Source: Bacteroidota bacterium
Lineage (GTDB): Bacteria > Bacteroidota > Bacteroidia > Cytophagales > UBA9547
Reading direction: 5' to 3'
DNA length: 50,625 bases
NCBI GenBank assembly: GCA_004293915.1
Contig: RDZG01000065.1
Coordinates: forward strand, 1-50,625
Shown piece by piece: positions 33,931-42,878 of this stretch. Numbering within the stretch: position 1 is the stretch's first letter; each line of letters starts with the position of its first letter. The translations under genes and the position numbers were made by a program. The notes beneath the pieces are model-generated. The model was not told the DNA's origin. It saw only the letters and a list, made by a program, of their open reading frames with translations, and did not search any database.

Positions 33931-35409
33931 TTATTTAGCAAATTTAGTAATGTCCATTTGTTTTAATAGTGCAATAAGAACATCTACTACAATGCTATTG
34001 CCTGCTTGTCTATACATTTGTGTGTCGCTAACAACTTGCTTAAAATCGTCTCGGAAACCCATTAAGCGTAAGCATTCTTTTGGTGTTAGTTTTCTAATTC
34101 GTCCGGTATGAGTAACATAATTGTCAACCCCAGCACGGTGCATTTTATGCATACTTTGTAAAAGTGGTCTTGCAACTTCAAGGTCTGTTTTTACTGATGT
34201 TTTAAAGTTTTTTGTTCCACTACTTAGAACGTAATCTCTTACCTTATCGGACAAATAATATTTTTCTTCAACTTTATTTACATCAAAAACAAAATCTGAA
34301 AATTCAGGTTCGTTACCTTGCTCAAAAACAAAATCACCGTGCCAATTAAATTGTTGATTTGCTTTTTGACAAAGTGCAACTTCTCCGTTTATTTGTGTAT
34401 AACGTTTATTTCTGTTTTTTGAACTGGTTACGAATTTTACACCTTTTTCTTTCAAGTAATATTTGCTGTCTGTGTAATCTTCTAAAAAGTCTTGCATTTT
34501 ATGTTCAAGTGCAATTGATTCTGGAAATTGAAAATCAATTGTCTTGTCTTTGAAACCAACAACAAAAATTCTTTCTCTATGCTGTGGCATTCCATAGTTT
34601 TTTGCATTTAGAACTTGGAAATAATACTTATAACCTAATTCGTCAAATGTCGCTTTAATGGTTTCAAAAGTGTTGCCATTGTCGTGATTGATTAATCCTT
34701 TTACGTTTTCAAAAATGAAAACATTGGGTTGACTTTCTTTAACAACTCTAGCAAATTCATAAAATAATGTTCCTCTTGTGTCTTCAAAACCTCTACGTTT
34801 TCCAACCATAGAAAATGATTGACAAGGGCTACCACCAACTAATAAGTCTAATTTCCCTTTGTATTTTTTTCCGTTGATGTCGTGTACATCATTGTACCAA
34901 TTGCTCTCAGAAATTTCGTAGTTTGCAAAATAACTTTGCTTTGCAAAATTATCAATGTCGCTTGCAAATTGAATTTCAGAATTTAAGTTTAATCGTTTTA
35001 ATGCGTACTCAATTGCACCAATTCCTGAAAACATTGTTCCAATTCTAATGGTTGCGTTAGGGTTTGAAAATTCTTTTTCTCTCCAGTCTTCTTGGAATTT
35101 CAAAGTCTTTTGATTAGAAATATAATACCCTAATTGTTCGTTTACTATATTTAAAACTTCTTGATATTCAGGATATGTCTTAAGTTCTTCTACAATTTTT
35201 GTTGAGTAGTGATAATTTAAAAGTGTTTTTTTGTCGGTTTGTAATATTAAAGATAAGCCTTCCAAATGCTCCAAATTTAAACATCTTTCATCCTTTTCAA
35301 TCTTGCCCAACATTGACACATCAATCTCAATATGGGAAGCAACTTTTTTTAATGGGAAACCCAATTCACTCCTACGTTGCTTTATAAATTCTCCAAATGT
35401 AACTTCCAT
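33931..35409 (-). CDS. DNA cytosine-5 methyltransferase with N-terminal XRE domain
   Basis: The protein is 492 residues from ATG 35409; an upstream TTG adds eight residues that lie in the probable operator. Residues about 5-65 form an XRE/Cro-type HTH (FIKQRRSELGFPLKKVASHI, then MLGKIEKDERCLNLEHLEGL). The methyltransferase follows: motif I IGTMFSGIGAIEYAL, motif IV VGGSPCQSFSMVGKRRGF with catalytic C196, motif VI FENVKGL, motif VIII YGMPQHRERIFVVGF and motif X YRQAGNSIVVDVL. It would methylate the target cytosine and protect DNA from the HNH enzyme encoded next. The fused HTH probably represses its own promoter, as known for other C5 methyltransferases with such extensions. It is the first gene of the operon, placed between mltD-like and purD. 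Confidence 0.93.
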   Translation of the reverse strand: MEVTFGEFIKQRRSELGFPLKKVASHIEIDVSMLGKIEKDERCLNLEHLEGLSLILQTDKKTLLNYHYSTKIVEELKTYPEYQEVLNIVNEQLGYYISNQKTLKFQEDWREKEFSNPNATIRIGTMFSGIGAIEYALKRLNLNSEIQFASDIDNFAKQSYFANYEISESNWYNDVHDINGKKYKGKLDLLVGGSPCQSFSMVGKRRGFEDTRGTLFYEFARVVKESQPNVFIFENVKGLINHDNGNTFETIKATFDELGYKYYFQVLNAKNYGMPQHRERIFVVGFKDKTIDFQFPESIALEHKMQDFLEDYTDSKYYLKEKGVKFVTSSKNRNKRYTQINGEVALCQKANQQFNWHGDFVFEQGNEPEFSDFVFDVNKVEEKYYLSDKVRDYVLSSGTKNFKTSVKTDLEVARPLLQSMHKMHRAGVDNYVTHTGRIRKLTPKECLRLMGFRDDFKQVVSDTQMYRQAGNSIVVDVLIALLKQMDITKFAK

Positions 35410-35427
35410 CTTTATTAATTTGAGTAC

Positions 35428-35485
35428 GGACAATTTAAGTCCAAAAATATGGAATACATTTTTTAGTTACAACAAATAATGTATT
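35428..35485 (-). promoter_or_regulatory. Promoter and candidate operator of the restriction-modification operon
   Basis: On the minus strand TTG (35472-35470), 20 bp, TATTTTTG (35449-35442) make a plausible promoter. The palindrome GGAC-N7-GTCC (35428-35442) overlaps its start point, and the inverted pair AATACATT/AATGTATT (35453-35460, 35478-35485) brackets the -33 side. This is where a self-repressing XRE domain would bind. Confidence 0.5.
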
Positions 35486-35499
35486 TTATGTATTTAATT

Positions 35500-37341
35500 C
35501 TACCGTTTAGTTTTTATCAACTCACCTTGCATCACAAAACCTGTTTTTTTATCGTTCCAAATCACTAAGTTTTCGACTGAAAAATTGAGTTCTGCGGCTA
35601 GTTCTTCTATGGTAGTGGTTTGTTTTGTTACCCAAATTGTATAATTAGATTTCAAAGAATTAGTATTTTTTTGAACTATAATCTTTTGATCGAACTTCAA
35701 ACCTTCTGCTCCAATCATATTCCATGCTTTTATGCTATCAGCTTTTGTAGCGTAATGCCTGCTTATCGAAAAAAGTGTTTGTTGAGCACCAACCACATGA
35801 TAAACCAAAGCCGAATCTTTTATTATGTCCTTATTAATGAGTTGTTTAACTAACTTGTATTGAACTGGCACTATAACTTCTTTTGGAGCTAAATATAAAT
35901 CGGTTTCTGGTTGCGTTTTTTCGATAATTACAGGTTTTGGTTGTTCTAATATTGGTTTTTGCACCGTTTTTTGAGTATCCGCAACAATGGTTTCTACTTT
36001 AGGTTTTTCAATCGGTTTAGGAATTTCTTTTTTTACAAACTGTATGGGTTCATCGCTTGCTCTTTTTTGTTTTAAATACAAAATCCGACCTTCTATTAAG
36101 GCTTCATTATCTTCTAACCTGTTTTTTTTGATTAATTGTTTGAGTTTTACACCATATTTTTGCGAAATATCCCAAAGACTTTCTCCTAACTTAACTATAT
36201 GTGTTAAAACTATTGCTTTGTTATTTTTTTCTTCTAAATAATAATTTCTACCTGGTTTTACTTCTTCAAAGTTTTGCAAATCATTGAATTTTAAAAACTT
36301 TTTAGGAGAAATGCCTCCCGCAAAAGCCAATTTAGCTGGCGTATCGTTTTCGCGTGCCTGAATTGCCTTCAAATTATTGATAGTAATCAACAAAGGCACA
36401 TCAGAAGTTGTGGTATTATATGATTGTACATTTTGAACCTTATTTTGTTGATTATCAGACGGTTCTACAACTGGCGAAAGTTTATTTTTAGTTAAATTTA
36501 TACCTAAATTAGCTGCAATTTGATTTCTTTCAAGATAAGTAGCTGGTAGCAAAACGGTGTAATCCTTATCATCAGGAACACGTTGATTTGTGAGCCATTT
36601 GTTATATAATTTTAGATTATCTTCATTTATTTTTGTTTCAGATGCTATTTCTGATAATGTTTTACCTTTTGTATTTGTGTTATAAGGCAAAAGCGACAAA
36701 TCGGGATTTTGATTATAACCCACTTTGTCTTCGTAAGCTAATTTATGTGCCAAAAATTTTATGGCATACCAGTGTGTGTTCATATCCAAATTCATTTCTG
36801 AAGCACCTGCATATTCCGAACGCACATATTGTTTTACACCACCCAAGCCTGTATTGTATGCAATTAGTGCGTAAATCCAATTCGAGGTTATTAAATAGTT
36901 TTTTTTAAGATATTTTGCAGCTCCATGCGATGATGCAATAATGTGTTTGCGTTCATCTATATCGCTATTGACCAAAAGACCTACTTCCTGAGCTGTTTCT
37001 TTTTTAAATTGCCAAAAGCCAACTGCATTAGAACTCGAAACTGCATCGGATTGTAACCCACTTTCTTGTATAACCAAATATTTAAAGTCGGTTGGAATGT
37101 TTTCTTCTTCAAATGCTTTATTAATAAATGTTAAATAAGTATCTGTTAATTTTACTTTATTATCATGAAAGTTTTTGTTTTTGAGCAAAGAAGCCACTTG
37201 TTTTTGAATTTCTATACGCAATTCTTGACTCAAATTCAGTTGAATTCCAGCAAAATATATGCTTGAAGGAATTTCTACAGGTTGAGAAAACGCAAAAAAT
37301 GAACCTAAAAACAAAATCACAACATTTAACTTTTTCTTCAC
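35500..37341 (-). CDS. LysM lytic transglycosylase (MltD-like)
   Basis: This 613-residue protein has a GTG start and a signal peptide (ending FFAFSQ). An SLT/goose-lysozyme-like domain (about 75-200) has YLVIQESGLQSDAVSSSNAVGFWQFKKETAQEVGL and 'ALIAYNTGLGGVKQY'; the catalytic Glu is in IQESG. Several LysM-like repeats follow, one clear at 'HIVKLGESLWDISQKYGVKL' and a later one at 'YHVVGAQQTLFSISRHYATK', with a Pro/Lys/Gln-rich linker between. It would cleave peptidoglycan strands in the periplasm, bound through LysM. Two genes upstream is ftsZ; the restriction operon lies downstream. Confidence 0.9.
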   Translation of the reverse strand: MKKKLNVVILFLGSFFAFSQPVEIPSSIYFAGIQLNLSQELRIEIQKQVASLLKNKNFHDNKVKLTDTYLTFINKAFEEENIPTDFKYLVIQESGLQSDAVSSSNAVGFWQFKKETAQEVGLLVNSDIDERKHIIASSHGAAKYLKKNYLITSNWIYALIAYNTGLGGVKQYVRSEYAGASEMNLDMNTHWYAIKFLAHKLAYEDKVGYNQNPDLSLLPYNTNTKGKTLSEIASETKINEDNLKLYNKWLTNQRVPDDKDYTVLLPATYLERNQIAANLGINLTKNKLSPVVEPSDNQQNKVQNVQSYNTTTSDVPLLITINNLKAIQARENDTPAKLAFAGGISPKKFLKFNDLQNFEEVKPGRNYYLEEKNNKAIVLTHIVKLGESLWDISQKYGVKLKQLIKKNRLEDNEALIEGRILYLKQKRASDEPIQFVKKEIPKPIEKPKVETIVADTQKTVQKPILEQPKPVIIEKTQPETDLYLAPKEVIVPVQYKLVKQLINKDIIKDSALVYHVVGAQQTLFSISRHYATKADSIKAWNMIGAEGLKFDQKIIVQKNTNSLKSNYTIWVTKQTTTIEELAAELNFSVENLVIWNDKKTGFVMQGELIKTKR

Positions 37342-37359
37342 ACTATGCTATTTTAAAGA

Positions 37360-37367
37360 CAAAAGTA
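37360..37367 (-). promoter_or_regulatory. -7 box for the transglycosylase gene
   Basis: The minus strand reads TACTTTTG (TAnnTTTG), 18 bp before the GTG start at 37341. No well-spaced TTG. Confidence 0.35.
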
Positions 37368-37438
37368 ATGTATTTTAATTTAATTACTTTTTAACTATTC
37401 TTTAATTTTACTTTAATCAGGCACTTTGATTGATTTTG

Positions 37439-37446
37439 TAAATTTG
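37439..37446 (+). promoter_or_regulatory. -7 box for the candidate small RNA
   Basis: TAAATTTG on the plus strand matches TAnnTTTG. It points away from both neighbouring minus-strand genes and towards three stem-loops. The nearest TTG (37426-37428) is only 10 bp upstream, short of the usual spacing. Confidence 0.35.
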
Positions 37447-37452
37447 TAAAGT

Positions 37453-37599
37453 ATAAAACATTAAAAAAATCAGTTCTAAAGAGTTTAAATTAGAACCGAT
37501 TTAGAAGATAGTTTTGAGGGAGGTACAAACGGAATTAATCCATAATTCTGTTTGGTTTAATTGCAAAATCAACCATATTTTGTATGGTTGATTTTTTTT
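37453..37599 (+). ncRNA. Candidate structured small RNA between ftsZ and the transglycosylase gene
   Basis: On the plus strand, opposite to both flanking genes, a -7-like box (37439) is followed by three ordered hairpins. These are GTTCTAA/TTAGAAC (37473-37496), a 12-bp stem CAAACGGAATTA/TAATTCTGTTTG (37526-37554, one G-U pair, loop ATCCA), and a 13-bp stem (37565-37595) ending in T8. That last hairpin is a strong plus-strand terminator but a weak minus-strand one, and no plus-strand protein frame needs it. The transcript would be about 145 nt. The start is inferred, and I do not recognise a known RNA family. It could instead be a bidirectional terminator of ftsZ plus unrelated palindromes. 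Confidence 0.45.
37565..37599 (+). terminator. Strong hairpin terminator beside ftsZ
   Basis: AAAATCAACCATA (37565-37577) pairs perfectly with TATGGTTGATTTT (37583-37595), loop TTTTG, and the T-run extends to 37599 on the plus strand. On the minus strand, after ftsZ, only four T follow. Confidence 0.8.
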
Positions 37600-39052
37600 A
37601 ATCTACATTATCGTGCAAAAACTTATTATTTCCTAGCACATCGCCATCTTCGTTTAGGCTAAATTTAGAAACAACTCTTTCAGACGAATGAGGAGGTTCG
37701 TAAAGATTTTTTTGTGTGCGTAAGTAAGCTGGCTCATTAAACATTTTTCTGAGTTCTTCTTGGTCGATAGAAGATACAACTGTGCGTTCAGAAATTTTTG
37801 TAATTCTTGCTCTTCCTGTTTCCTCTTGTTTTTTGCGTTTATCTTCGTCAAGTTCTTGATAATCAGAAACTATTGCTTTTTCGTGTTCTGGACTAAACAA
37901 TGTTGGTTGTATAACATTGGGTTTGTTATCGTTTGGAATAACCACACGAGCAGCATCCACATTTTTGAAAATACCATCGTTTGAATCAACAATAACTTGT
38001 TCTTCGGCTCTTGAAGGATATTTTGCTGAAACCGTTTTTTGTGATTCTAAATCAGTAACTTTAGTTGAAACAGTTTCTTTTTCAAATTTAGAAGCTTCAA
38101 AACCAGTTGCAATAACAGTAACTCTTATTTTATCTTCGAGCGAAGCATCAATACTTACGCCACATTTGAGCAAAGCATCCATTCCAGCAGTTTCTTGAAA
38201 ATAATCATTAATTTCTGCGTACTCATCCATTGTAAGACTTTCGGCAGTTGATGTAATTGAAACCAGTATCTTTTTAGCCCCCGAAATATCTGTATTATTC
38301 AAAAGTGGAGAATGTAAAGCTGCTTCAGCCGCTTTTATTGCCCTATCTTTTCCGCCTTGAACAGAAGAACCCATTACGGCAGCACCAGCCGATTTCATTA
38401 CCATATTGACATCTTGAAAATCAATATTTATAAATCCTGGATTTGTAATTATTTCAGCAATCGATTTTGAAGCAGTTGTTAAAATATCATCTGCTTTTGA
38501 GAAAGCATCTCTAAAGTTTAGGTTGCCATGTATTTCTCTGATTTTATCATTTAAAATAATGATTACCGTGTCGCAATGTTGTTTGAGTTCTTTTACACCT
38601 TCTTCGGCTAACATTACTTTTTTGCGACCTTCAAAATTAAATGGCATGGTTACAATTCCAACCGTTAGCACATCCATTTCTTTTGCAATTTTTGCTATTA
38701 CAGGAGCAGCTCCTGTGCCAGTTCCGCCACCCATACCAGCTGTAATAAACACCATTTTGGTATCTAAAAGCACTTCACGGATGCGTTCTTTGTCTTCTAG
38801 CGCAGATTGTTTGCCCATATCAGGATTTGTACCTGCTCCCAAACCTTCGGTAAGGAGCGAACCAATCTGAATTTTATTTTCAATTGGACTTGTTTTTAAT
38901 GCTTGTGCATCCGTATTACAAACCCAAAATTCAACATCTTGAATGCCTTGCTGAAACATATAATTCACAGCATTGCTACCGCCTCCACCTACTCCAATAA
39001 CTTTAATAATAGGTTTTCTAGATCCGTTAGGTAATTCGAACTTATAGTTCAT
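37598..39052 (-). CDS. ftsZ: Cell division protein FtsZ
   Basis: This 484-residue tubulin-like GTPase has the G-box GMGGGTGTGAAPVIAKIA (the tubulin signature) and an N-terminal KVIGVGGGGSNAVNYMF. The T7 loop region is DAFSKADDILTTASKSIAEI. The long polar linker (about 330-460) and C-terminal NEDGDVLGNNKFLHDNVD are as in other Bacteroidota FtsZ. It polymerises at midcell with GTP and scaffolds the divisome. ftsA and other mur/fts genes are not adjacent, so here ftsZ stands outside a dcw cluster. Confidence 0.98.
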   Translation of the reverse strand: MNYKFELPNGSRKPIIKVIGVGGGGSNAVNYMFQQGIQDVEFWVCNTDAQALKTSPIENKIQIGSLLTEGLGAGTNPDMGKQSALEDKERIREVLLDTKMVFITAGMGGGTGTGAAPVIAKIAKEMDVLTVGIVTMPFNFEGRKKVMLAEEGVKELKQHCDTVIIILNDKIREIHGNLNFRDAFSKADDILTTASKSIAEIITNPGFINIDFQDVNMVMKSAGAAVMGSSVQGGKDRAIKAAEAALHSPLLNNTDISGAKKILVSITSTAESLTMDEYAEINDYFQETAGMDALLKCGVSIDASLEDKIRVTVIATGFEASKFEKETVSTKVTDLESQKTVSAKYPSRAEEQVIVDSNDGIFKNVDAARVVIPNDNKPNVIQPTLFSPEHEKAIVSDYQELDEDKRKKQEETGRARITKISERTVVSSIDQEELRKMFNEPAYLRTQKNLYEPPHSSERVVSKFSLNEDGDVLGNNKFLHDNVD

Positions 39053-39100
39053 AGCATTAAAATTATGTGTATAAAATATTATATATCAGTTAGTTAACTC

Positions 39101-39108
39101 CAAAAATA
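39101..39108 (-). promoter_or_regulatory. -7 box for ftsZ
   Basis: The minus strand reads TATTTTTG, a TAnnTTTG match 48 bp before the ftsZ ATG. No clear -33 TTG. Confidence 0.35.
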
Positions 39109-39294
39109 GAGTAACATTTTTTAAATACGAATTGACTTAAAATTAGTATTCCTTGCGAATATATACACATTTATCAACAAGTTATTAACATAAAGCATGG
39201 AGTTTTGGGTAAAAAAATAAAATTATTTTAATCTACAAAAAATAGTACCGAAAACTATTTATAATAAAAATACAACCATAACTAAAAATAATTA

Positions 39295-39302
39295 TAGTTT
39301 TG
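39295..39302 (+). promoter_or_regulatory. -7 box for the 39326 gene
   Basis: TAGTTTTG matches TAnnTTTG, 23 bp before ATG 39326. No clear -33 TTG is visible. Confidence 0.4.
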
Positions 39303-39325
39303 TTAAAAGAAAAATACTATACTTT

Positions 39326-41321
39326 ATGAAAAGAAAAGAATTTATTGGAAATTTAACTGCACTTGGCATTGGTTCGCTTTTAATTGAAAATCAAGATGCT
39401 AATGCAAGTTCAAATGCAGATTTTAAATTATCAAATGAATATTTTTCAGCTGAATCTATCATAATTCCTAGCATTTTAGATAAAATCGAAAACGAATACA
39501 TTTCGTTTTCATGGATGAATGATGCCTCTGCTGAAATTATTGATAAAAAAAATCAATCAACTTGGCGAATGGGTTCAGTTGCTATACAAGAACAAGATGA
39601 GATTGAAAACAATCATGTTTGGGTGCGGCAAGACCGCTCAATTTGTGAGCAATATCCAGCTCGATTTAGAGGTGTGATGAACAATGGAGTAGCCAGTTTT
39701 ACCATGTTAAACACCGAACTTCAAGCTGTTGGAACTTTCAAATGTAAAGTTACATTGGAAAAAGAATTTCTTAATTTTATAATTTCTGATATTGATGAAA
39801 ATATTCCAAATTTGTCGTTTCCACCTCCAATAGAAAACGATTTTTTGGTTTTGCCACAAGGTGTGGGAAAATTAATAAAAGAATCAAACGACAGGAAATT
39901 TTTAACTTGGGTTGCTCATTTGAATATGCGATTTGTTGGCGGATTGAACAAAAACAATTCTGGATATTGCCTTATTTGATGATAATTTTGAAGATTCTGG
40001 AATTTTGCAATTGGGTCTGAACGTGATGCCTGTTTGGCAAAAATCTTTGGGAAAATATACTCCGAACAGAACTTTAAAATATGCTTTTACATCAGGTGGA
40101 TATGTTGGAATAGCAAAAAAATTTAGAGAATGGGCAAAGTCTAAAGGATTATTAAAATCGTTGGACGAAAAACTTAAACAAACGCCACAATTAAAATCTA
40201 TGATTGGTGGCAGACAAGTAACTTTTTATCAATGTATTCCAAAAACAAAATACTCGACTCAAGAAAACCAATTACAAAGTAGCGAAAGATTAGCAAAAGC
40301 AAAACTTGAAGGAGAAAATCCTCCTCCAAATGTGTTATTTACATATAAAGATGTGAAAGAAATAGTAACCGAATTAAAAACAAATTGGGGATTTAAAAAA
40401 GGAATGATAAATTTAAGAGGCTGGATAAAAGGTGGTTATGATTATTCTCATCCAGACATTTGGCCTCCAGAACCGCTTTTGGGTTCAATTGAAGAATTGA
40501 AAAACTTATCTAAAACTGAACCAAATTACTTTACATTATTGCATGATAATTACCAAGATATTTATGCACAAAATCCGAGTTTTCCTAAAGGAATAAATCA
40601 AGATAAAAAAGGAAGATTTATGAAAGGTGGCATGTGGGCAGGCGGACAAGCTTATATTTTAAACTCACGTGATAGTATAAAATACGCCAAACGAAACTGG
40701 GAACAAATAAAACAATTGAACACAGGCGGAATGTTTATTGATACCACTTCGGCTGTGCAACTTTACGAATCGTTTGAAAAAGGAAATACATCAACAAAAG
40801 CTGAAGATTTAAAATATAAAATGGAATTAATTACATTTTATAAAAACCAAAACCAAGTTTTTGGAAGCGAAGAGGTAGCTGATTTTGCTATAAAAGATGT
40901 TGATTTTTTTGAAAACAGACATGCCAGAAAAGCAGGAGAATCTATTCCGCTTTGGTCCTTAGTTTTTCATGATTGTGCTATGATGAGCAGATATGTGGAC
41001 AAATCGAACATGAAACTAACCGCAAAACCTTGGCTAGAGGATATGCTTTGGGGATATTTTGTGCTTTTCAGAATGGGAACCTGGGGCAAAACAGAATGGA
41101 AACACCAAAAAGAAGAGTTTATGGCTTCGTTACCAGCTGACGAATGGTTTGGCAAAATTGCAACCGCAGAAATGACAAACCATGAGTTTTTGACAACTGA
41201 TTTTGAAGTCGAAAAAACTACATTTTCAAACGGGAAAAGTATTATTGTCAATTTTGGAGAAGATTCCAAAACTGTTCAAAACCTAACTATTGAAGGGCTA
41301 TCATATAAAATTTTAGAATAA
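39326..41321 (+). pseudogene. Secreted protein, possible glycosidase-like, frameshifted in the middle
   Basis: Two frames form one protein of about 664 residues. The first (39326-39979) has a signal-like start MKRKEFIGNLTALGIGSLLI and a beta-rich domain ending SGYCLI-stop at TGA 39977. The next frame continues directly with FDDNFEDSGILQLGLNVMPVW and runs to 41321. Total 1996 = 3x665+1, so one net extra base near 39970 breaks it. The second part has motifs reminiscent of (beta/alpha)8 glycoside hydrolases of the GH101/DUF5696 sort, e.g. GMINLRGWIKGGYDYSHPD, TGGMFIDTTSA and VFGSEEVADFAI, where Asp and Glu lie at barrel-strand-like ends. I cannot name the family with confidence. It is a single-gene unit with its own -7 box and terminator. 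Confidence 0.55.
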
Positions 41322-41349
41322 AAAAACCGCAAGTTTTTTGCGGTTTTTT
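41321..41349. terminator. Bidirectional intrinsic terminator
   Basis: AAAAAACCGCAA (41321-41332) pairs perfectly with TTGCGGTTTTTT (41338-41349). It sits between the convergent 39326 gene and the DUF6175 gene and has T-runs on both strands. Confidence 0.9.
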
Positions 41350-41368
41350 AAAAGAAATATTATGTTTT

Positions 41369-42310
41369 TTATTTTTCTCCTAATATCAACGTTGCCTGAC
41401 CTAAGCCTTTCATAGTGAGCTTACTAGAAACTTTATATGGTTCGGCAGCAAGATATTTTTGCAATTTACGAACAAAAGCACGTGTATCAGATGCATTGCC
41501 TTTATCATCATAAATTGGAATACGAACTTGCTCAAAAAACATCATATTTTCAGTTGCTTCTGTAGTTGAAAAACGACCTTTAACTGCTTGTTTTTTTACC
41601 CACTCTTCAATCAGTTCAGAAATTGTTACACCATCTTTAACTTCTTCGTCCAAATCTTTATCCCACGAATCAAACTTGCGAATACGAATTGTAACCTCTC
41701 TGCCATTTGCAAACATATCGTCAAAATACTTTTGTAATTGAACATTAAAACGGTCAATTTGTGAAATCACAGCCTCTTCTAACAACACAGGAACCTCAGC
41801 AGAAAACGATGGTTTGCCTGTGCCTTGAGCACCAACAATTTGTTTGTCGGTGTAAGCATCTAACCCTTGCAAATTAAAAACTACAGTTTTTTTAGGACCA
41901 GTTGTAGCAATCGAATACGTGATTTGGACAATAATATCAGCTTTTGCCACACGTTTTAATTTATCAAAAGGGCTTTCAGTAATACTTGCAGCCGTTTTTG
42001 ATTGTTTCACGCTTGTTTCGGCATTGTCTTGGTCTATATTTTTAATGGCGGATTGTAGGTCTTTCATAGGAAAACCCCTATCAGTCATCAATGTATTGAT
42101 TTTAGAAATCACCATTTGCAATTCATCACTCAAAAGTGCTTTACGGTAATCAACGACTTTTATTTTCTGACCTTGATTATCAATTTCTGTCATATATCCA
42201 TTTTTATTGCACCAAGCATCACTCGGTACAACCATCAAAGTAGGTTTTTTGGCTTGCGAAAAAGCAAAAATCGAACCTAATAAACATACTAAAACACCAA
42301 CTTTTTTCAT
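41369..42310 (-). CDS. DUF6175-family secreted protein
   Basis: This 313-residue protein has a signal peptide (MKKVGVLVCLLGSIFAFSQ) then PTLMVVPSDAWCNKNGYMTE. It continues with ISKINTLMTDRGFPMKDL, KRVAKADIIVQITYSI, VVFNLQGLDAYTDKQIVGAQGTG and EVTIRIRKFDSW. I recall the same order in DUF6175 proteins of Bacteroides. The middle resembles the ancient envelope-assembly lipoprotein fold (CsgG/FlgO/LpoB-like: 'AD.iv.l.y...G....v...lDaytgk.v...tG'). It is the last gene of a three-gene run after two paralogous lipoproteins. A periplasmic or outer-membrane complex is a reasonable guess; no function is known to me. Confidence 0.8.
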   Translation of the reverse strand: MKKVGVLVCLLGSIFAFSQAKKPTLMVVPSDAWCNKNGYMTEIDNQGQKIKVVDYRKALLSDELQMVISKINTLMTDRGFPMKDLQSAIKNIDQDNAETSVKQSKTAASITESPFDKLKRVAKADIIVQITYSIATTGPKKTVVFNLQGLDAYTDKQIVGAQGTGKPSFSAEVPVLLEEAVISQIDRFNVQLQKYFDDMFANGREVTIRIRKFDSWDKDLDEEVKDGVTISELIEEWVKKQAVKGRFSTTEATENMMFFEQVRIPIYDDKGNASDTRAFVRKLQKYLAAEPYKVSSKLTMKGLGQATLILGEK

Positions 42311-42364
42311 TTTATTATATTGATTTATTTTTATTTAACTTAAAAAACAATTAACAATTAACAA

Positions 42365-42865
42365 TTATTCTATAATACCTTTAGATTTTAGTTCTTTTCT
42401 GAGTTCTGACACCAAAACTGTTAATCTCAAACTAAAAACTTTTTCTCTGCCTTCGGCTCTCAATCGGACTTTGGTTTGACGTGGCGTGTCTTCTTTTGTA
42501 ACAAATGCTTTGTACGGACCATTATCTTTGAAAAACTCGTTGAAAAACTCACGTTTTTCGTCATACGTGTTTTGATTAAAAACAATTGGACGCGTATCGC
42601 AACCCGTTCTGCCCAAGCGTGTGCCTTTGAAAAGTACATTAAAAACAGCATTTTTTTTTGCTTGTTCACGAGCATCTTCACGGTTTGCACCTGCTCCAAA
42701 CGAGCGAACTTGCTGACTTCCATCGAGTTCTGTTCCCAAACATTCGATTTCGTATTCGTAAAAACCAGCTGTAGTATTTCTTGCAGCATTAGAAAACGAA
42801 CGATTATTACACGAACTACTAATTAATAAAATAGCTAATCCGAAACCTAAAATATGTTTATACAT
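42365..42865 (-). CDS. Lipoprotein of the DUF6175 cluster (paralogue 1)
   Basis: This 166-residue lipoprotein has signal and lipobox 'LLISSSC' (Cys19). The mature part has GFYEYEIECLGTELDG, then EDAREQAKKNAVFNVLFKG, a second Cys (GCDTRP) and a C-terminal helix LTVLVSELRKELKSKGIIE. It is clearly a paralogue of the protein encoded 13 bp upstream: the same 'YEhEC', AK-NAV-F-G helix, matched Cys spacing (46 versus 45 residues) and 'LR-EL...GII/VI' end. The two Cys may form a disulfide. It faces the periplasm or surface. I know no function; the helix motif recalls LPP20/FlgT-type envelope proteins. Confidence 0.78.
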   Translation of the reverse strand: MYKHILGFGLAILLISSSCNNRSFSNAARNTTAGFYEYEIECLGTELDGSQQVRSFGAGANREDAREQAKKNAVFNVLFKGTRLGRTGCDTRPIVFNQNTYDEKREFFNEFFKDNGPYKAFVTKEDTPRQTKVRLRAEGREKVFSLRLTVLVSELRKELKSKGIIE

Positions 42866-42878
42866 TTTGAATTATAAA

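Noticed and set aside
38523-38870. 115-residue plus-strand frame opposite ftsZ
   Set aside because: It is a shadow of the highly conserved FtsZ GTPase domain.
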